From: an uncultured Clostridia bacterium
GTDB lineage: Bacteria > Bacillota > Clostridia > TANB77 > CAG-508
Direction: 5' to 3'
NCBI GenBank assembly: GCA_934121905.1
Contig: CAKOVI010000007.1
Location: 15,753-79,752, forward strand
DNA length: 64,000 nucleotides
The notes below the pieces were generated by a model. The model saw only the letters and a program-made list of their open reading frames with translations. It did not search any database and had not been told where the DNA came from. Positions within the stretch are counted from its first letter, which is position 1. Every line of letters starts with the position of its first letter. Both the position numbers and the translations under genes were made by a program. Shown here in pieces: positions 26,939 through 37,101 of this stretch.

Positions 26939-28819
26939 ATGGAAACAAAACAATTCAAAGCCGAATCGAAAAGATTACTAGATTTAATGATAAACTCAAT
27001 ATACACAAACAAAGAAATATTCTTAAGAGAACTAATTTCAAATGCAAGTGATGCAATAGACAAATTATACTATCAATCACTAACAGACAACAACCTAAAC
27101 ATATTCAGAAATGACTTAGAAATAAAATTAACAACAGATAAAGAAAAAAGAACTTTAACAATAGAGGATAATGGATGTGGAATGAACAAACAAGAATTAG
27201 AAAACAACTTAGGAACAATTGCACAAAGTGGTTCATATGCGTTCAAAAATAATAATGAGAAAAAAGAAGATATAGATATAATAGGTCAATTTGGTGTAGG
27301 ATTTTACTCAGCATTTATGGTAGCTAAAAAAATAGAAGTAGAAAGCAAAAAAGTAGGAGAAGAAAAAGCTTATAAATGGACATCGTTTGGTGCTGATGGA
27401 TACACAATAGAAGAAACATTAAAAGAAAATGTAGGAACAAAAATTACATTATACATTAAAGACAATAAAGACGAGGAAAATTATGATGAGTTTTTAGAAG
27501 ATTATAGAATTCAAGAAATAGTAAAAAAATATTCAGACTATATACGTTATCCTATTAAGATGGAAGTAACAAGAAAAGAACTAAAAGAAGGTTCTAAAGA
27601 TGAATATATAGACAAAAAAGAAATAGAAACTTTAAATAGTATGATACCACTATGGAAAAAGAAAAAACAAGATATAACAGAAGATGAATACAATTCATTT
27701 TATATTGATAAATTTGCAGACTACGAAGCACCAGCAAAAGTAATACATAGTACAATTGAAGGTGGAATAAATTATAGTATGCTTTTATATATTCCATCAC
27801 ATTTACCATATGATTACTACACAAAAGAATATGAAAAAGGATTACAATTATATTCAAATGGTGTACTAATAATGGACAAGTGCCAAGATTTATTACCTGA
27901 TTATTTTGGATTTGTAAAGGGATTGATTGATAGTCCAGACTTATCTTTAAATATATCAAGAGAGCTATTACAACAAGATAGACAATTAAAAACAATTGCC
28001 AAAAATATAGAAAAAAAGATAAGACAAGAATTAGAAAATATGCTTAAAAATGATAGAGATAATTATGAAAAAATCTTTAAAAATTTTGGTACACAATTAA
28101 AATTTGGATGTTATAATGATTTTGGAATGAATAAGGAAAATCTAAAAGATTTAATATTATTTTATTCATCAACAACTAAAAATCTTACAACTTTAAAAGA
28201 ATATGTAGAAAGAATGAAAGATGGACAAGAAAAAATCTTTTACGCAGCAGGTGAAACAATTGATAAAATTGATATGTTGCCACAAGTTCAAGGTGTTAAA
28301 GAAAAAGGATATGAAATATTATATTTAACAGAAAACATAGACGAGTTTGTTTTAAAAGTTTTGATGGAATATGACAAAAAGCAATTTGCAAATGTATCAT
28401 CAGACAGTCTTGATTTAGAAAGCGAAGAAGAAAAGGAAGAATTAAAGAAAATAAATGAAGAAAATAAGGATATGTTTACATTAATGAAAGACGAAATCAA
28501 AAATGTTGAAGAAGTTAGATTTACACATAAATTAAAAGAACATCCTGTATGTTTAAGCAGTGAAGGTGAAATATCAACAGAGATGGAAAAGGTTCTTAAT
28601 TCTATGCCTAATAATCAAGGAGTTAAGGCTAAAATGATATTGGAGATTAATGAAAATCATCCAATTGCACAAAAATTAAAAGATTTGTATTTGAATGATA
28701 AAGATGAACTAAAAAAATATAGCAAGATTTTATATGATGGTGCTAGATTAATTGAAGGATTAAATATAGAAAATCCTACGGAATTTAGTAATATTATATG
28801 TGAATTAATTTCAAAATAA
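26939..28819 (+). CDS. htpG: HSP90-family chaperone HtpG
   Basis: 626 residues, the usual length. The N-terminal GHKL ATPase domain is clear: 'FKAESKRLLDLMINSIYTNKEIFLRELISNASDAIDK', 'IEDNGCGM', 'GTIAQSG' and 'IGQFGVGFYSAFMV'. The middle domain has 'LFRNISRELLQ'-type sequence ('DLSLNISRELLQQ'), followed by the C-terminal dimerisation domain. It acts as a cytosolic ATP-dependent folding chaperone under stress. Start ATG 26939 follows AAAGGAAG. It has its own CIRCE-like operator and promoter and a terminator after the gene. Confidence 0.97.
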   Translation: METKQFKAESKRLLDLMINSIYTNKEIFLRELISNASDAIDKLYYQSLTDNNLNIFRNDLEIKLTTDKEKRTLTIEDNGCGMNKQELENNLGTIAQSGSYAFKNNNEKKEDIDIIGQFGVGFYSAFMVAKKIEVESKKVGEEKAYKWTSFGADGYTIEETLKENVGTKITLYIKDNKDEENYDEFLEDYRIQEIVKKYSDYIRYPIKMEVTRKELKEGSKDEYIDKKEIETLNSMIPLWKKKKQDITEDEYNSFYIDKFADYEAPAKVIHSTIEGGINYSMLLYIPSHLPYDYYTKEYEKGLQLYSNGVLIMDKCQDLLPDYFGFVKGLIDSPDLSLNISRELLQQDRQLKTIAKNIEKKIRQELENMLKNDRDNYEKIFKNFGTQLKFGCYNDFGMNKENLKDLILFYSSTTKNLTTLKEYVERMKDGQEKIFYAAGETIDKIDMLPQVQGVKEKGYEILYLTENIDEFVLKVLMEYDKKQFANVSSDSLDLESEEEKEELKKINEENKDMFTLMKDEIKNVEEVRFTHKLKEHPVCLSSEGEISTEMEKVLNSMPNNQGVKAKMILEINENHPIAQKLKDLYLNDKDELKKYSKILYDGARLIEGLNIENPTEFSNIICELISK

Positions 28820-28823
28820 AATT

Positions 28824-28860
28824 AAAAATCAATATTGGCAAAAAGCTGATATTGATTTTT
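28824..28860 (+). terminator. htpG terminator
   Basis: AAAAATCAATAT (28824-28835) and its complement (28849-28860), ending in a T-run. Confidence 0.88.
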
Positions 28861-28918
28861 TTACAAATTCAAATTTTTGTGGTAAAATATAGAAGTTATG
28901 AAATGGAGGATATAGAAA

Positions 28919-29530
28919 ATGAAAATAATATATGGTACAACAAATCAAGGAAAAATTAATCAAGTAAAAGAGTTTTTTGAAGCAAAGGGAGTAAAAGATA
29001 TAGATTTTTTATCACTTAAAGACATTGGTTTTACAGATGAAATAATTGAAGATGGAAAAACTTTCGAAGAAAATTCAATGATAAAAGCAACTGCTATAAA
29101 GAAATTTTGCGATGAAAAAAATATAAATTGTATAATAGTAACAGATGATGCAGGTTTATGTGTAGATTGCTTAAATGGAGAACCGGGAATTTATAGTGGT
29201 AGATATGCAAGCAATGATATGTTACATGATGCTTCTCAAGTAGATAATATAAATAAATTACTTGAAAATATGAAAAGAACAGGTAGTTCAAATAGAAGTG
29301 CAAAATTCGTATGTGTTTTAACTGCAGTTCTTTTAAATGGAGAGTTTAAGCAAGTTAGAGGAGAATGCTTGGGCACAATTGCTGAAAAGCCTGGGACAAT
29401 GGGAAAACTTACTTATGGACCTTTATTTATACCAGAAGGTTCAGATAGGGTTATGAATGAGATGAAACCAGAAGAGATTGGCAATACTCATCGTGAGAAA
29501 GCTTTTATGGAGTTGATGAAGTTATTATAA
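28919..29530 (+). CDS. rdgB: XTP/dITP diphosphatase (HAM1/RdgB family)
   Basis: 203 residues. It hydrolyses non-canonical purine triphosphates such as ITP and XTP to the monophosphate, keeping them out of DNA and RNA. The family start 'IYGTTNQGKINQVKEFF', the 'EDGKTFEENSMIKA' block, 'IIVTDDAGLCVDCLNGEPGIYSGRYA' and the C-terminal 'KLTYGPLFIPEG' with 'NTHREKAF' are all present. ATG 28919 follows a GGAGG site. No clear operon partner. Confidence 0.93.
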   Translation: MKIIYGTTNQGKINQVKEFFEAKGVKDIDFLSLKDIGFTDEIIEDGKTFEENSMIKATAIKKFCDEKNINCIIVTDDAGLCVDCLNGEPGIYSGRYASNDMLHDASQVDNINKLLENMKRTGSSNRSAKFVCVLTAVLLNGEFKQVRGECLGTIAEKPGTMGKLTYGPLFIPEGSDRVMNEMKPEEIGNTHREKAFMELMKLL

Positions 29531-29579
29531 GGATTTTTTTACAAATAGACTTTTTGCATATTTTGAAAAAAGGGGATGA

Positions 29580-29793
29580 AAGAATGTATATTGGATAGGT
29601 GGCTTGAGAAAAATATAGACGGAGCGTGTAGTTTAAGCCATAGATGAAAATACTGTGATAGTCAACCGGTATCTAGAACAAAATAATGATACTTATGATG
29701 GAATTTATCAGATAATGTTCAATGATAAAAATGAATGTATCTATTTTAAAAGTTGGGAAATGATTAAGAAAGAAGATGAAAGTAAGGAATAAT
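29580..29793 (+). pseudogene. Degraded gene fragments
   Basis: Two short pieces in different frames, 'LDRWLEKNIDG' (from about 29593) and 'VNRYLEQNNDTYDGIYQIMFN' ending at TAA near 29792, carry normal residue composition but no start or complete domain. One in-frame CGG lies in the second. The stretch 29531-29932 holds nothing else I can support. Confidence 0.4.
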
Positions 29794-29932
29794 GAAAATA
29801 TAAATAAAACCAATATCAACTGGTAAATGGAGAATTATGAAAAACTACCTACAAATCCTTGAAAATAAAGGAAATTTGGTTAAATACTTTTTACATTTCT
29901 GAGGTATTTTTTATAAAAAGTCTCTAAAAAAT

Positions 29933-30301
29933 ATGAGATTAACCAATTGGAAAAATTCTCCTGATGGACCAATCTATAAATATGATGTGGACATTGCAAA
30001 AAACTATTTAAATGAAAAGGAATTAAAAGATTTGAATAGAATAGTAACAATGTATTTAGACTATGCAGAATTACAAGCAGAAAATCATAATGCAATGACT
30101 ATGAAAGATTGGGTAGGAAAATTGAATGCATTTTTGCAATTTAATGGTAAAGAGATATTACACAGCGCAGGGAAAATATCGGCAAGTGTAGCAAAAGAAT
30201 TAGCTTATAAAGAGTATGATAAATTTAAAGATAAATTATATAAATCAGATTTTGACAATTTTTTAAATGAAACAAGAATGATACAGATAGAAGATAAATA
30301 A
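29933..30301 (+). pseudogene. RhuM-family protein, C-terminal remnant
   Basis: 122 residues matching only the C-terminal part of RhuM (virulence RhuM/DUF-type) proteins: 'SDV'-like 'YKYDVDIAKNYLNEKELKDLNRIVTMYLDYAELQAE', 'MTMKDWVGKLNAFLQFNGKEIL' and 'KISASVAKELAYKEYDKFK'. The full family is about 330 residues, so the N-terminal 200 are gone, and the start has no good ribosome site. RhuM genes usually travel with mobile or restriction islands, so this marks an eroded island next to the recombinase remnant at 35.0 kb. Confidence 0.8.
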
Positions 30302-30399
30302 GGATAGAAAATTTTGGAATAAGTAAAAAAATACTTTTCAACATTTCAAATTTATGTTATAGTAATTTTAGAAAACAATAGAGGAAGGGTATATATAAT

Positions 30400-33252
30400 A
30401 TGTTAAAAAAAGTAAGAATAGTAGTATTAATTATAGCAATAATTGTAACAGCAACTATACCAGTATTAGTAGGAGCTAAAAGCTCAGAAAAAGCAAAACA
30501 AGACTTTGCAAATGTTGTTTTCTTTGCATACTTTAGAGGAGATACAGAGGGAAAAGAATATTTGATAAATAATTATCAAGACTTTGTAAAAATGTATGAA
30601 GGCGAAGGAAACTTATCTGTAAAAGGATACTTAAATAAAGTATCATATGGAAAATTTAATTTAATAAATATTTTTCCACAATATGATGGGAAACAGTTAG
30701 TTCCAATAGAATTACCATGTACAGCAGAAGATGCAGAAAAATCTAATGTGGACTATACAATAATAAATACTATAATTTCTTCTATATCAGGAATTAATGA
30801 CAATTTAGACTACGATAATGATGGCTACATAGATAATTTTTCTATTATATTAAAAGGAGGTTCTGATGAAGTAGATTCGAACACTACATTGGTTAGCCAT
30901 AAAAGTGATTATGGAGAAAATGATAAATGGTCTAACAAAAAACTAGGGACATACAATATGTTAAATACATATTCAATTTCAAATAGCAAAGCAGGAGTGA
31001 TTGCACACGAATTTTTGCATTCTTTGGGATATCCAGATTTATATACATCTAATGGAACGTATCCAGTATATATATGGGATATAATGGGAGCTGTGGCCCA
31101 GCAAATGTCATATCCGCTAGCATATTTAAGAATGAAATTTACAAACTGGCTAACTATAGATACAATTACAACTAGTCAAACGCTTACATTAAGCTCACAA
31201 GATAACGCAAATGGGAATCAAGCATATATTTTAAAATCACCATTAAACGAATATGAACTATTTGTAGTAGAATTTAGAAAAAAGCCAACAGATTTTACTA
31301 GCCTAGATAGAATGATAGGAAACTCGGGAATGATAGTATATAGAATAGATACAACAGTAGAAGGTTTAAATAATAATAGAGGAAAAACTGGTGTATATGT
31401 TTTTAGGCAGGAAAGTGGACTTCAAGATGATGCTACTCTAAGATATGAAGCATATAATGCATCATATTCAAAGGAACAAGGAAAAACACTGATAGGTTCT
31501 AGTGATTTAAATGTAACTAAAGGAGCATTAACATTTAGTGATGGTAGTAACTCTGGAATAGTTATAAGTAATATATCTAGTAGTAAAGGCGATAACATGA
31601 CAATTGATGTTACTATACCAGATGCACAAAATTATGATACATGGAAAAACACAGAATTTCCAGATAGTGTAGGAGGAGATGTATATACAAGGAAAAACGC
31701 TGATATTATTTCATACAACAATAAACTTTATTCAGTAAATATGGGAAATAATAAAATATATACACATAGTTATGAAAATTCAGAGTGGAAAAAGATAAAT
31801 GAAGCTTCAATGGATAGCACAAGTGAAATCATAAATGCATCACTATTAACAGTAAAGAATGACATGTACTTAATAACCTCTATGTGGGACAAAATTACAT
31901 TATACAAATTTAGCAACAATGCATGGAGCAAAGTTACGACGTTAACTGATACAAACGGAACTTTTGCGTACAAAGAGTATAAGGATAAACTATATTTGGC
32001 AAAAGTGTGCTCAGATAATTTACAAGCATCTTTATACGAATTAAATGGAAATACATTCAATTTAATTGGAACATATTATAAAGGAAGTTTAGAAGCTGGT
32101 TCGCAAAAAACTTATGCAGGAACTCCTAAAATAGAAATAATGAATGACAAAATGTATATTATAAATAACCAGTCAAATGGATTAATTAGAATGTATGAAA
32201 TGAAAAATAACAAATTTACAGAGATAGAAACAACTATGAATTCTAATCAATACGATGTAGTAACGCTTAATAACAAAATATATTTTGTATTAGGTAGCGA
32301 TTATAATAATGATAAAATGCGAATGGTAATATATGATGGAGAAAAATTTGAAAAAATAGATACAACAATAAAATTAGGTACACCTATAATTACAGTATCA
32401 CAAGGAAATATGTATGTTCTAGCAATAGACATGTTAGCAACAGGAAAAGCAATTGTATATGCATATAATGAGAATACGGGTCTAACTAAAGAAGGAATAG
32501 ATGTAGACAATTCAGCAGACTATAATAATTTAAATATAGTTTCTATTAAAAATAATTTATACGTAGTACTAAGAAGAACTACAGATGGAACTATAGTTGT
32601 AAAACAAAAGGAAACAGTCAATAGCCTAAAGTCTATAAGCATTATAGCTCCTAAAAAGACTACATATATTGTAGGAAACAAGCTAGATTTAACAGGATTA
32701 AAGGTAATAGCAAATTATAAAAATGCACAAAAAGAGGTCAACGATTATACAATAACAGGATTTGATTCATCTGTACCGGGAATATATGATGCTACAATTA
32801 CATATGAGGGAGTAAGTAATACTTTTACATATACAATTGTGGAAGATGTAAAGGAATATACAACATTAACAGAGTATTTAAACAAGGCCGGATATAAAAC
32901 TACAGAAAACTTTGCTACAGGATTTAAAGTAAACGAAAAGATAAGCATCATAAAGAATCAATTAACAAATCAAGATATAAAAATAACAGCAAAAGCAGAT
33001 GTTATTTCAACTGGAACGGAATTTAGTTATCTTTCAGAAAATTATGTAAGTGTAGTTTATGGAGATATTAATGGGGATGGAAAAATAAATTCAGCAGACT
33101 TATTAAAGATGAGGCAACATTTAATTGGAACTATTACACTAACAGGAGCCTATAAAAAAGCTGCTGCGTTAGTAAATGGAAGCACAATTAATTCTGCAGA
33201 TTTATTAAGACTTAGACAACATCTTTTAGGAATAAAAACGATACTTCAATAG
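30400..33252 (+). CDS. Secreted M6-like metalloprotease with dockerin
   Basis: 950 residues. A signal peptide or N-terminal anchor (1-25) is followed by an M6-type peptidase domain with 'DYDNDGYIDNFSIILKG' and the zinc motif 'HEFLHSLGYPD' (H203, H207). A beta-rich repeat region (about 430-740, strands such as 'NKLYSVNMGNNKIYTHSYEN') looks like a propeller. Then comes a bacterial Ig-like domain ('YIVGNKLDLTGLKVIANYKN') and a C-terminal dockerin: 'GDINGDGKINSADLLKMRQHLIG' split as a first repeat, with a second degenerate repeat 'STINSADLLRLRQHLLG' lacking the first Asp residues. It is extracellular and could dock on a cohesin partner. Confidence 0.85.
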   Translation: MLKKVRIVVLIIAIIVTATIPVLVGAKSSEKAKQDFANVVFFAYFRGDTEGKEYLINNYQDFVKMYEGEGNLSVKGYLNKVSYGKFNLINIFPQYDGKQLVPIELPCTAEDAEKSNVDYTIINTIISSISGINDNLDYDNDGYIDNFSIILKGGSDEVDSNTTLVSHKSDYGENDKWSNKKLGTYNMLNTYSISNSKAGVIAHEFLHSLGYPDLYTSNGTYPVYIWDIMGAVAQQMSYPLAYLRMKFTNWLTIDTITTSQTLTLSSQDNANGNQAYILKSPLNEYELFVVEFRKKPTDFTSLDRMIGNSGMIVYRIDTTVEGLNNNRGKTGVYVFRQESGLQDDATLRYEAYNASYSKEQGKTLIGSSDLNVTKGALTFSDGSNSGIVISNISSSKGDNMTIDVTIPDAQNYDTWKNTEFPDSVGGDVYTRKNADIISYNNKLYSVNMGNNKIYTHSYENSEWKKINEASMDSTSEIINASLLTVKNDMYLITSMWDKITLYKFSNNAWSKVTTLTDTNGTFAYKEYKDKLYLAKVCSDNLQASLYELNGNTFNLIGTYYKGSLEAGSQKTYAGTPKIEIMNDKMYIINNQSNGLIRMYEMKNNKFTEIETTMNSNQYDVVTLNNKIYFVLGSDYNNDKMRMVIYDGEKFEKIDTTIKLGTPIITVSQGNMYVLAIDMLATGKAIVYAYNENTGLTKEGIDVDNSADYNNLNIVSIKNNLYVVLRRTTDGTIVVKQKETVNSLKSISIIAPKKTTYIVGNKLDLTGLKVIANYKNAQKEVNDYTITGFDSSVPGIYDATITYEGVSNTFTYTIVEDVKEYTTLTEYLNKAGYKTTENFATGFKVNEKISIIKNQLTNQDIKITAKADVISTGTEFSYLSENYVSVVYGDINGDGKINSADLLKMRQHLIGTITLTGAYKKAAALVNGSTINSADLLRLRQHLLGIKTILQ

Positions 33253-33320
33253 CTTTATAAAGAATTTTACAGTTGACTTCAGAGAAAGTAAATTAATGAA
33301 AGAGAGGAATGTACTAACAT

Positions 33321-34784
33321 ATGAAAAAATTATATATATTTTTTGCAATACTAATAATGATAATACTTGTACCACAAATTGCTTTTGGAGCAGGCTCTGC
33401 TTCAATTTCAGCACCAGCTTCTGTAGAAAGTGGCTCTAATGTAACTATAAAAGTAACATTAAGCAATGTGGCAGCATGGAATATAAAAATAAAAGCATCT
33501 GGAGCAACAGATGGAGCAACCAAAAGTTATGCTGATGCAACAGAAGATGCTGAAAATACAACTAAAACATTTAGTGTAACATGTAATAGTAAAGGTGCAG
33601 GAACAATAACAGTTACTGTTACAGGAGATATAACTAGTGCAGATGGAGCAAATAAAGATATATCTTTAACAAAGGCAATAACAGTAAAAGAAAAACAAGT
33701 AAACAATTCAACAAATAATAACCCAAGTCAACCTACAAATTCATCTACAAGTGGAACAACATCAAAACCTAATACACCAAGTTCAGGAGGACAAACATCA
33801 AGTGGTCAAGCAACAGGAGGACAAACATCAAGTGGTCAAACAACAGGAGGACAAACATCAAGTGGTCAAGCAACAGGAGGACAAACATCAAGTGGTCAAA
33901 CAACAGGAGGTCAAATACAAAATGGGCAGACTACAAATGAAAATGTAGAAAAAGAAGCGGAAGCAAGACTGACAGAATTATCTGTTTTGGGTTATGAGAT
34001 TAGTCCTGAATTTAATAAAGATACACAAGAGTATTTTGTAGAAGTACCATTAACACAAGAAAATGTAACAATAGATGCTAAAACATTAGGAAGCAAAGCA
34101 CAAATACAAGGCACAGGAAACTATGAGGTAAAAGAAGGAAATAATGTTTTTGAAATAGTTGTAACAGCTGAAAACGGAGAAACAAAAACATATAAATTAA
34201 ATGTAGCAGTAGTAGATAAAAATCCAATAATAGCTACAATAAATCAAAAGCAATACGCAGTAGTAAAACAGGCAAAATTACTAAAAAAACCAAATTTATA
34301 TGAAGAAACAACTATAAAGATAAATGATATAGAGGTGCCAGCTTTCAAAAATGAAACAAATAAACTTATAATAATAGGAATAAAAGACGAAAATAATCAA
34401 ATATTATATGCGACATATAATGATGGAAAGTATGACATATACACAGAGGTAACATCTAAAAATTTATTGTTATATATAACAGAAGGAAAATTAGAGGGAT
34501 ATAAAAAGACATCTGTAACAATAAATGAAAAGCAATATAGTGCTTACGAAATAAATGATAGATTTGTGGTTGTGTATGCAATGAATGTTAATAATGGAGA
34601 ATATGGATATTATAAATATGACAAAAAGGATGAAACTTTTCAATATTATGAAATAGATAAAGCTGAACAAAAAGAAATAAATGTATTTGCTGTAATAAGT
34701 GTTATTTTAGGAATATTACTTGTAATAAGTATAATTGCGCAGATTGTAATTAATAAAAAGAAATTGAAAATAGAAAATATATAA
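33321..34784 (+). CDS. Membrane-anchored surface protein, cadherin-like beta-sandwich
   Basis: 487 residues. Signal peptide (1-23, ending 'AFGAG'), then an Ig/cohesin-like beta domain (24-120, 'SASISAPASVESGSNVTIKV'), a Ser/Thr/Gln/Gly linker with four to five 10-residue repeats (GGQTSSGQ.T), and a cadherin-like beta-sandwich domain ('LSVLGYEISPEFNKDTQEYFVEV'). A less clear domain and a C-terminal membrane segment (about 455-478) with a basic tail follow. It lies 68 bases after the dockerin protease, so it may anchor that protein. The cohesin identity of the first domain is a guess from fold and context. Confidence 0.78.
   Translation: MKKLYIFFAILIMIILVPQIAFGAGSASISAPASVESGSNVTIKVTLSNVAAWNIKIKASGATDGATKSYADATEDAENTTKTFSVTCNSKGAGTITVTVTGDITSADGANKDISLTKAITVKEKQVNNSTNNNPSQPTNSSTSGTTSKPNTPSSGGQTSSGQATGGQTSSGQTTGGQTSSGQATGGQTSSGQTTGGQIQNGQTTNENVEKEAEARLTELSVLGYEISPEFNKDTQEYFVEVPLTQENVTIDAKTLGSKAQIQGTGNYEVKEGNNVFEIVVTAENGETKTYKLNVAVVDKNPIIATINQKQYAVVKQAKLLKKPNLYEETTIKINDIEVPAFKNETNKLIIIGIKDENNQILYATYNDGKYDIYTEVTSKNLLLYITEGKLEGYKKTSVTINEKQYSAYEINDRFVVVYAMNVNNGEYGYYKYDKKDETFQYYEIDKAEQKEINVFAVISVILGILLVISIIAQIVINKKKLKIENI
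33781..33920 (+). repeat. 30-base tandem repeat in a linker
   Basis: Four near-perfect 30-base units and a partial fifth encode GGQTSSGQ(A/T)T. Units alternate between GTCAAGCAACA and GTCAAACAACA, so the present array arose by duplication of a 60-base pair. Copy number is likely to vary in frame. Confidence 0.9.
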
Positions 34785-34863
34785 AAATGTAATACAAATG
34801 TAATATTTAACTTGTTGTTTTTTTATAAATCTTATGTAATAATAAAATAGAAAAAAATTAGAT

Positions 34864-34905
34864 AGAGGTAAAAGAGCCTACAGTATACTCTTTTACCTCT
34901 GTTTT
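34864..34905 (+). terminator. Terminator after the surface protein gene
   Basis: AGAGGTAAAAGAG (34864-34876) pairs perfectly with CTCTTTTACCTCT (34888-34900), then GTTTTT. Confidence 0.9.
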
Positions 34906-35027
34906 TATAAGTAAAAACGAAACTGTGAAAAATCTAATTAAAGTAACAGTCGAAGCCATGTAAGTAATACTTTTTCTGAAAATGACAAAACACCGATTTT
35001 TTTAATATCATTTTGTGCAACTAAATT

Positions 35028-35684
35028 TACGCTGCTTATGGTAGATATTTAAAATGTGCTGATTGTGGGAACACATTAACAAGAAAGAAATGTCGTAGTA
35101 AAATTTATTATTATTGTTCTTCTTATGTAAGAAATAAGACATGTACAAGTCATGGAATAAAAGAAGAACAAATTGAGGCGATAGTTTTACAACTGATAAA
35201 TAAACAAATTGAACTTGTTCACAATACAGCGAAAATGATAGATAAGATTTCAAAAAATAAATCAATTGATTATGATTATGAAATTCTAATGAATAGAATT
35301 GATAATATAGAAAAAGAAAAGGAAAAATATTTAAAATTAGATAGAGAGTTGTTAAGTAATCTAACAGATGAAATTATAAATCAAACTGAATATGAAGAAT
35401 ATCGCAAAGATTATTGCGAACATATAAAACAATTAAACAAAATAAAAAAAGAATTGAATAATAAATTAAAAAATAATAAGTCTAATAGTATAGCAAATAA
35501 AAAGTGGATGAGTACATTTACAGAGTTTGAATAAATAGAAAAACTTAATTCTAAAACTATATATGAACTAATAGACAATATTTATATAGAAGAAAATGGA
35601 GGGATTAAGATAAAATTTAGATATCAAGATGAATTTATTCAAGCGATTGACTTTATAAAAATAAATAATTGTGCTATAATATAG
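35028..35684 (+). pseudogene. Serine recombinase, C-terminal remnant
   Basis: From about 35028 one frame reads a recombinase zinc-ribbon ('YGRYLKCADCGNTLTRKK', 'YYYCSSYVRNKTCTSHGIKEEQIEAIV') followed by the coiled-coil region of large serine recombinases ('NRIDNIEKEKEKYLKLDRELLSNLTDEIINQTEYEEY'). A TAA at 35532-35534 interrupts it, and the same frame continues 'IEKLNSKTIYELIDNIYIEENGGIKIKF' to TAG 35682-35684. The catalytic N-terminal domain is absent, so this is a dead integrase of a lost element. No attachment site could be identified. Confidence 0.85.
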
Positions 35685-35727
35685 GAAGTTGTAAAAATGA
35701 AAGATAGAATGGAAGTGAATAATATAT

Positions 35728-36687
35728 ATGGATATGTATCAAAAAAGAAAAATTAGAGCAGAAAAGAAAAATAATGATAGTCAAAAAAGTTTTCCTTCGG
35801 TCGGAATTAACTGGTATCCCGGCCACATGGCCAAAACCAAAAGACAAATATCAGAAGACATAAAATTAATAGACATAATAATAGAAATACTAGATAGCAG
35901 AATACCGATTTCAAGTAGAAATCCAGATATAGCACAAATAACAAAAAACAAAGACAAAATAATAATACTAAATAAAAGTGATTTAGCAGATGCAAAACAA
36001 AATGAATTATGGGTACAATACTTTAAAAATAAAGGACAAACAGCAATACTTGCAGATTGCAATAATGGAAAAGGGATAAATGAAATATTAAGAGCAGTAG
36101 AAAAGCAAAAAAGTAGTGAACTAGAAGAATATGCCAAAAAAGGACGAACAGGAAGAAAAATAAGAGCAATGGTGCTTGGAATACCAAATGTAGGAAAATC
36201 ATCCTTTATAAATAGGGTAGCTAAAAATAGCAACTTAGAAGTTGGAAATAAACCAGGAGTAACAAAGAAAAAACAATGGATTAGAGTAAATGATAAAATA
36301 GAATTATTAGATACACCAGGTGTATTATGGCCAAAATTTGAAAGTGAACAGGTTGCTTTAAATTTATCATATACAGGTACAATAAAAGATGATGTATTGC
36401 CTAAGACTGAAATAGCATATCAATTATTAAAATTTTTACTAGAGAATTATCGTCAAAATATCATAGAAAGATATAAATTAGATGCAAGTTATATAGAGGA
36501 AACTTTAAACAAACCAGAACCAGAAAATTTCAATATCTATGAAATTATGCTTCAAATCGGTAAAAAAAGAGGTTGCATAATATCAGGAGGAGAAGTTGAT
36601 GATGAAAAAACAGCAAAAATTATAATAGATGATTTCAGAAGTGGAAAAATAGGAAAAATAACACTTGAAAAAGCGGAAAGGAAGTAG
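35728..36687 (+). CDS. rbgA: Ribosome biogenesis GTPase RbgA (YlqF)
   Basis: 319 residues. A circularly permuted GTPase: 'WYPGHMAKTKRQISEDIKLIDIIIEILDSRIP', G4 'LNKSDLAD', then G1 'GIPNVGKSSFINR', 'NKPGVTKKKQWI' and G3 'LLDTPGVLWPK'. It acts in late assembly of the 50S subunit. The protein starts about 25 residues before the usual 'WYPGHM'. The ribosome site before ATG 35728 is weak. It ends 3 bases before mrnC, so ribosome maturation and 23S rRNA maturation genes are coupled. Confidence 0.95.
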   Translation: MDMYQKRKIRAEKKNNDSQKSFPSVGINWYPGHMAKTKRQISEDIKLIDIIIEILDSRIPISSRNPDIAQITKNKDKIIILNKSDLADAKQNELWVQYFKNKGQTAILADCNNGKGINEILRAVEKQKSSELEEYAKKGRTGRKIRAMVLGIPNVGKSSFINRVAKNSNLEVGNKPGVTKKKQWIRVNDKIELLDTPGVLWPKFESEQVALNLSYTGTIKDDVLPKTEIAYQLLKFLLENYRQNIIERYKLDASYIEETLNKPEPENFNIYEIMLQIGKKRGCIISGGEVDDEKTAKIIIDDFRSGKIGKITLEKAERK

Positions 36688-36690
36688 AAT

Positions 36691-37101
36691 TTGAAAATAG
36701 AAGAATTTATACCAATAAATAAGAGCCCAGAAGAAATAAATCAAATATCACCACTTGTATGGGCATATGTTGGTGATTGTGTATATGAGTTGTATATTAG
36801 AACATATCTAGTAGACACTACAAATTTAAAGCCACATAAATTACATATTGAATCAATTAAATATGTAAAAGCAGGAGCACAAGCAAAATTTTTGGGAGAA
36901 TTTTATGATTTTTTAACTGATGAGGAAAAAGATATCGTAAGGAGAGGCAGAAATGCAAACAATCACCATTTACCTAAAAATTCAAATGTGCAGGAATATA
37001 TGTATTCTACAGCTTTTGAGGGATTGATTGGATATTTGTATTTGTGTAAGAGATATGAGAGAGTTAAAGAGATAATTGAAAAATATGTTTTGAATTTCTG
37101 A
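36691..37101 (+). CDS. mrnC: Mini-ribonuclease III
   Basis: 136 residues, TTG start with AAAGGAAG upstream. It has an RNase III catalytic domain without a dsRNA-binding domain: 'LVWAYVGDCVYELYIRTYLV', 'HIESIKYVKAGAQAKFL', 'EKDIVRRGRNANNHHLPKNSNVQEYMYSTAFEGLIGYLYL'. It trims 23S rRNA ends in Firmicutes. The stop codon lies inside the palindromic repeat 37093-37148. Confidence 0.93.
   Translation: MKIEEFIPINKSPEEINQISPLVWAYVGDCVYELYIRTYLVDTTNLKPHKLHIESIKYVKAGAQAKFLGEFYDFLTDEEKDIVRRGRNANNHHLPKNSNVQEYMYSTAFEGLIGYLYLCKRYERVKEIIEKYVLNF

Noticed and set aside
33785..33910. CRISPR-like array
   Set aside because: The repeats are contiguous 30-base coding units without spacers, translated as GGQTSSGQ(A/T)T.
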